Source: Cycas panzhihuaensis (Eukaryota > Cycadophyta). Taken from it: a stretch of DNA of 64,000 nt. Below, in pieces: positions 61,708 through 64,000 of this stretch. Where the stretch lies: contig CM041465.1 of NCBI GenBank assembly GCA_023213395.1, forward strand, positions 16,182,001 to 16,246,000, in the 5' to 3' direction. Every line of letters starts with the position of its first letter. The stretch's first letter is position 1. Under the pieces are notes generated by a model. That model saw only the letters and a list, made by a program, of their open reading frames with translations, did not search any database and was not told the DNA's origin. A program made the position numbers and the translations under genes.

Positions 61708-63865
61708 TATACTAGAAACTATGCATGTAAGTCTTTTTTTTTTTTTAAGCAAACACACTAGAAACTATACATGCAAGTCCTTGTTTGTTTTATACAAGAT
61801 AAAGGATACACATGCAATATGCATACAATTCATTTTTTGTTGCATGCAAGATAAAGGAAGCATATGCAACTATGAAGTGGCTTTCCTACATGCAACATGC
61901 ATGATTCATTTTAAGAGAAATGATTCCATGTAAACAAAATCTAAAAATATTCATATAATCTTTATGCAAATTCCTTTTCAAAAGAAATTAATTTACATGC
62001 AAGACTAGCTAATATGCTCTAACCTTGATGCATGCAACTAATTCTTTTAAAAAATAATGAAATAATGTATAGAAAGAGAGAATCTTAAAGGAAACTACTG
62101 CTATTTTATGATGATTTTCAAACCTATGAGATGATGGACAAGTCATAAATTTGAACAATAATCATGCATGCAAGATCAATCAAAGGTTCTATCACAGTTG
62201 GTGTAGTAAGAGCTACAAACGAAATCCTTGAACTCCATATAAAAGATAAAAATTAGCAATACTGCAATCAAACAACACAATCAACTTTTGATTCTCAAGA
62301 TGCAAGAGCTAACTTGAAAATAAAAGTGCATGCAATGATAGATGCAAGACCAATATTCCTTTCCTATTGTAAAGAGTACCTCATAATGGTAGTTTTCTTT
62401 TCACTTGACTAACTTTTCTCACACACTTTCCTTCAAAACAAGAGCAAAGAAGGAAGCAACAATAATCTAAAGAGGCCAAACAAGAGCCAAACAACACTAA
62501 ACTAGAGCAGCAATTTGATTGAAATATAGGCTATTGTGAGAGAGTGGGAAGGAGTAGCTAGATGTATGGTGGAGAGATAACCATGCCCCACCCTAGTCTA
62601 TCCTTAAGGAACCCTGCAAAGGGTGGACCTTTTAATATGTATTTCAATTCCAAAAGTCCAAACAACAATCCAACAAGAACTAGCCAATAAAAAAGAATAA
62701 TTCTAAGCTAAAATTACCTTCAATACAACATGAAATAAGCTTGAAATCCAATAGGAAAGATCTTACCAAATCTAAAGAAGTTTGAAGTAAAAATTAATGA
62801 AGATCCAAAGAGATGAAAGCTTATACCATCAACAATTGAGTAGTAGTAGCACAACAACAAAACTTCTTTGAGATTTCACCCAATAACTTCAGAAAATCAA
62901 GTCTCCAAAAAGTAGAGTAGCAGTCCTCAAGAATTCTTCAAGAAGTTCACAAAGGGCAAGAATCACTTCTTCCTCTCTAATTATCAACTCTCTTCACTTC
63001 TCTCTCTCCCTCTATCCATTTCTCTATCTATCAAAAACTATGATTAACAATCACTTTATAACACTTCTGGGCATTGAGAGAATTAAATCCCACCAAATCT
63101 TGGCAGTGGCATACAAAATTTTGGCATGTAAGCTGAGTTTTGCATGCATGCAGTAAAAAACACGAAGATTAGTTAGGAGGCAAAAATAACTCATTAAGAA
63201 GATCAAAAAATAATTTTTATTGATAAATTAAGGCATAAATGACTTTATTAACAAGGAGAAGGGCCCAAAACATGGTGAAAATGATAAATACAAGCCCAAA
63301 AATGATAAAAAATTGGGTGAAATCAAGGATAAAAAATTTAAAAATAACAAACTCTGAAAGAAACATGGGGTTAAGTTAGTAATAAAGAAAACTTTATTGC
63401 CATGGTTTACATCATCAGTGGAATGATAGGAATACAAGCCATAATATCATTCATTACATTTTATCAATCAATAATTACACATCATTTCAATAAAATGAAG
63501 CCTAATCCATCAAGTAGAATAAACATATATGAATCACTACCAATAAAACCATATAACATGCATCAATTTACTAACATAATCTAAATACAACTAAGAAGAT
63601 CACGTTTTGGTGAAATATTTGTCCCCTTAGCACCTAAGGCTCCTATTCTAGAAAGAGACATAGGATGGTGAGAGGTGGCAATGATGTGAGTGTTCATTAC
63701 TCTAGAGAAAATGATAGGGACTAATGAAATGTATGGATGATAGGGTACTATTTTTTATAGTGGAATGAAATCTATACTGTAACTTGATTACGAAAACTTC
63801 TATTGGTAGAGTAACTCAAATTGATTGCATAATCTTAATCAAAAGAGGTTTCATTCACATTCCTT
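61708..63865. other. Unassigned right flank, rich in CATGCA words
   Basis: No gene was recognised. 61715-61860 has imperfect tandem copies of ACTAGAAACTATGCATG and of ACAAGATAAAGGA. CATGCA/TGCATG occurs repeatedly between about 61720 and 62360 and again near 63120-63150. From 62890 to 63060 the sequence has short TCTCTC runs. It could be LTR or leader of another element that continues beyond the window. Confidence 0.4.
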
Positions 63866-63985
63866 GCCCGAAAGGATTGGGCATCTATCAAATTACCCAA
63901 AAGGACTAGGTATCAACTACATTACCCAAAAAGGGTTAGGTATTCAACTTTGTTATCCAAAAGGACTAGGTATTCAACTCATAAA
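63866..63985. repeat. About 30-bp tandem repeat at the window edge
   Basis: Four units of 29-30 bp, for example TTACCCAAAAGGACTAGGTA followed by TCAACTACA, diverged from one another by a few bases. The array runs to within about 15 bp of the window end and may continue. Confidence 0.8.
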
Positions 63986-64000
63986 CATCACAATGTTTAT

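Noticed and set aside
63866-63985. Tandem repeat as a CRISPR-like array
   Set aside because: Repeats are contiguous without unique spacers, and the DNA is plant nuclear in character.

Overview
This window looks like a stretch of nuclear intergenic DNA from a seed plant with a large, transposon-rich genome. I found no intact host gene. Nearly everything between about 2.7 and 61.7 kb can be read as nested LTR retrotransposons. Their boundaries are fixed by matching LTRs, 5-bp target-site duplications (TSDs), primer-binding sites (PBS) and polypurine tracts (PPT). The species cannot be named from the sequence.

Nesting order, oldest first. (A) A decayed + strand Ty3/gypsy element (gag 2.75-3.5 kb, protease about 4.0-4.4 kb, RT from about 5.56 kb) is cut inside its RT at 6276 and resumes at 55130 with the rest of RT, RNase H and the integrase zinc finger (to about 56362). 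(B) A minus-strand Tat-like gypsy element spans 6277-55129 (about 18.2 kb once later insertions are removed, LTRs about 3.17 kb). Reading its own direction from the right it has: 5' LTR (55129 to 46930), gag, protease, RT-RNaseH, integrase, an antisense gene, a second archaeal-type RNase H, and 3' LTR (32043 to 6277). (C) A related + strand gypsy element, 7655-30257 (LTRs 3.11 kb, TSD TTACT), sits inside the 3' LTR of B and has lost its RT and integrase. (D) A + strand copia element, 16108-23657 (LTRs 432/433 bp, TSD CATAA), sits inside C. (E, F) Two short gag-only LTR elements of one family lie in B: 36977-39980 (TSD AGGTT) and 48251-53266 (TSD AGATA, in the 5' LTR of B). LTR mismatches counted by eye agree with this order: about 12% (sample) for B, about 9% for C and D, about 3% for E and F.

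(G) A separate minus-strand gypsy element with its RT/integrase core missing occupies 56899-61707. The flanks (1-2.7 kb, 56.4-56.9 kb, 61.7-64 kb) are repeat-like and unassigned.

Three things stand out. First, B and C both carry a gene on the strand opposite to gag-pol. It resembles the plant mobile domain family and has a conserved TATA box, a conserved intron and a conserved C-terminus, and it lies between integrase and the extra RNase H. Second, the gag-only family encodes a UBN2/DUF4219-like Gag without zinc knuckle whose ancestral tail ended in acidic tandem repeats. Copy F also carries antisense fragments of two recognisable host genes, CDC48 and an RZ-1-type RRM protein. Third, a palindrome of about 24 bp centred on GGTACC recurs in the LTRs of both gypsy elements and in the antisense-gene introns.
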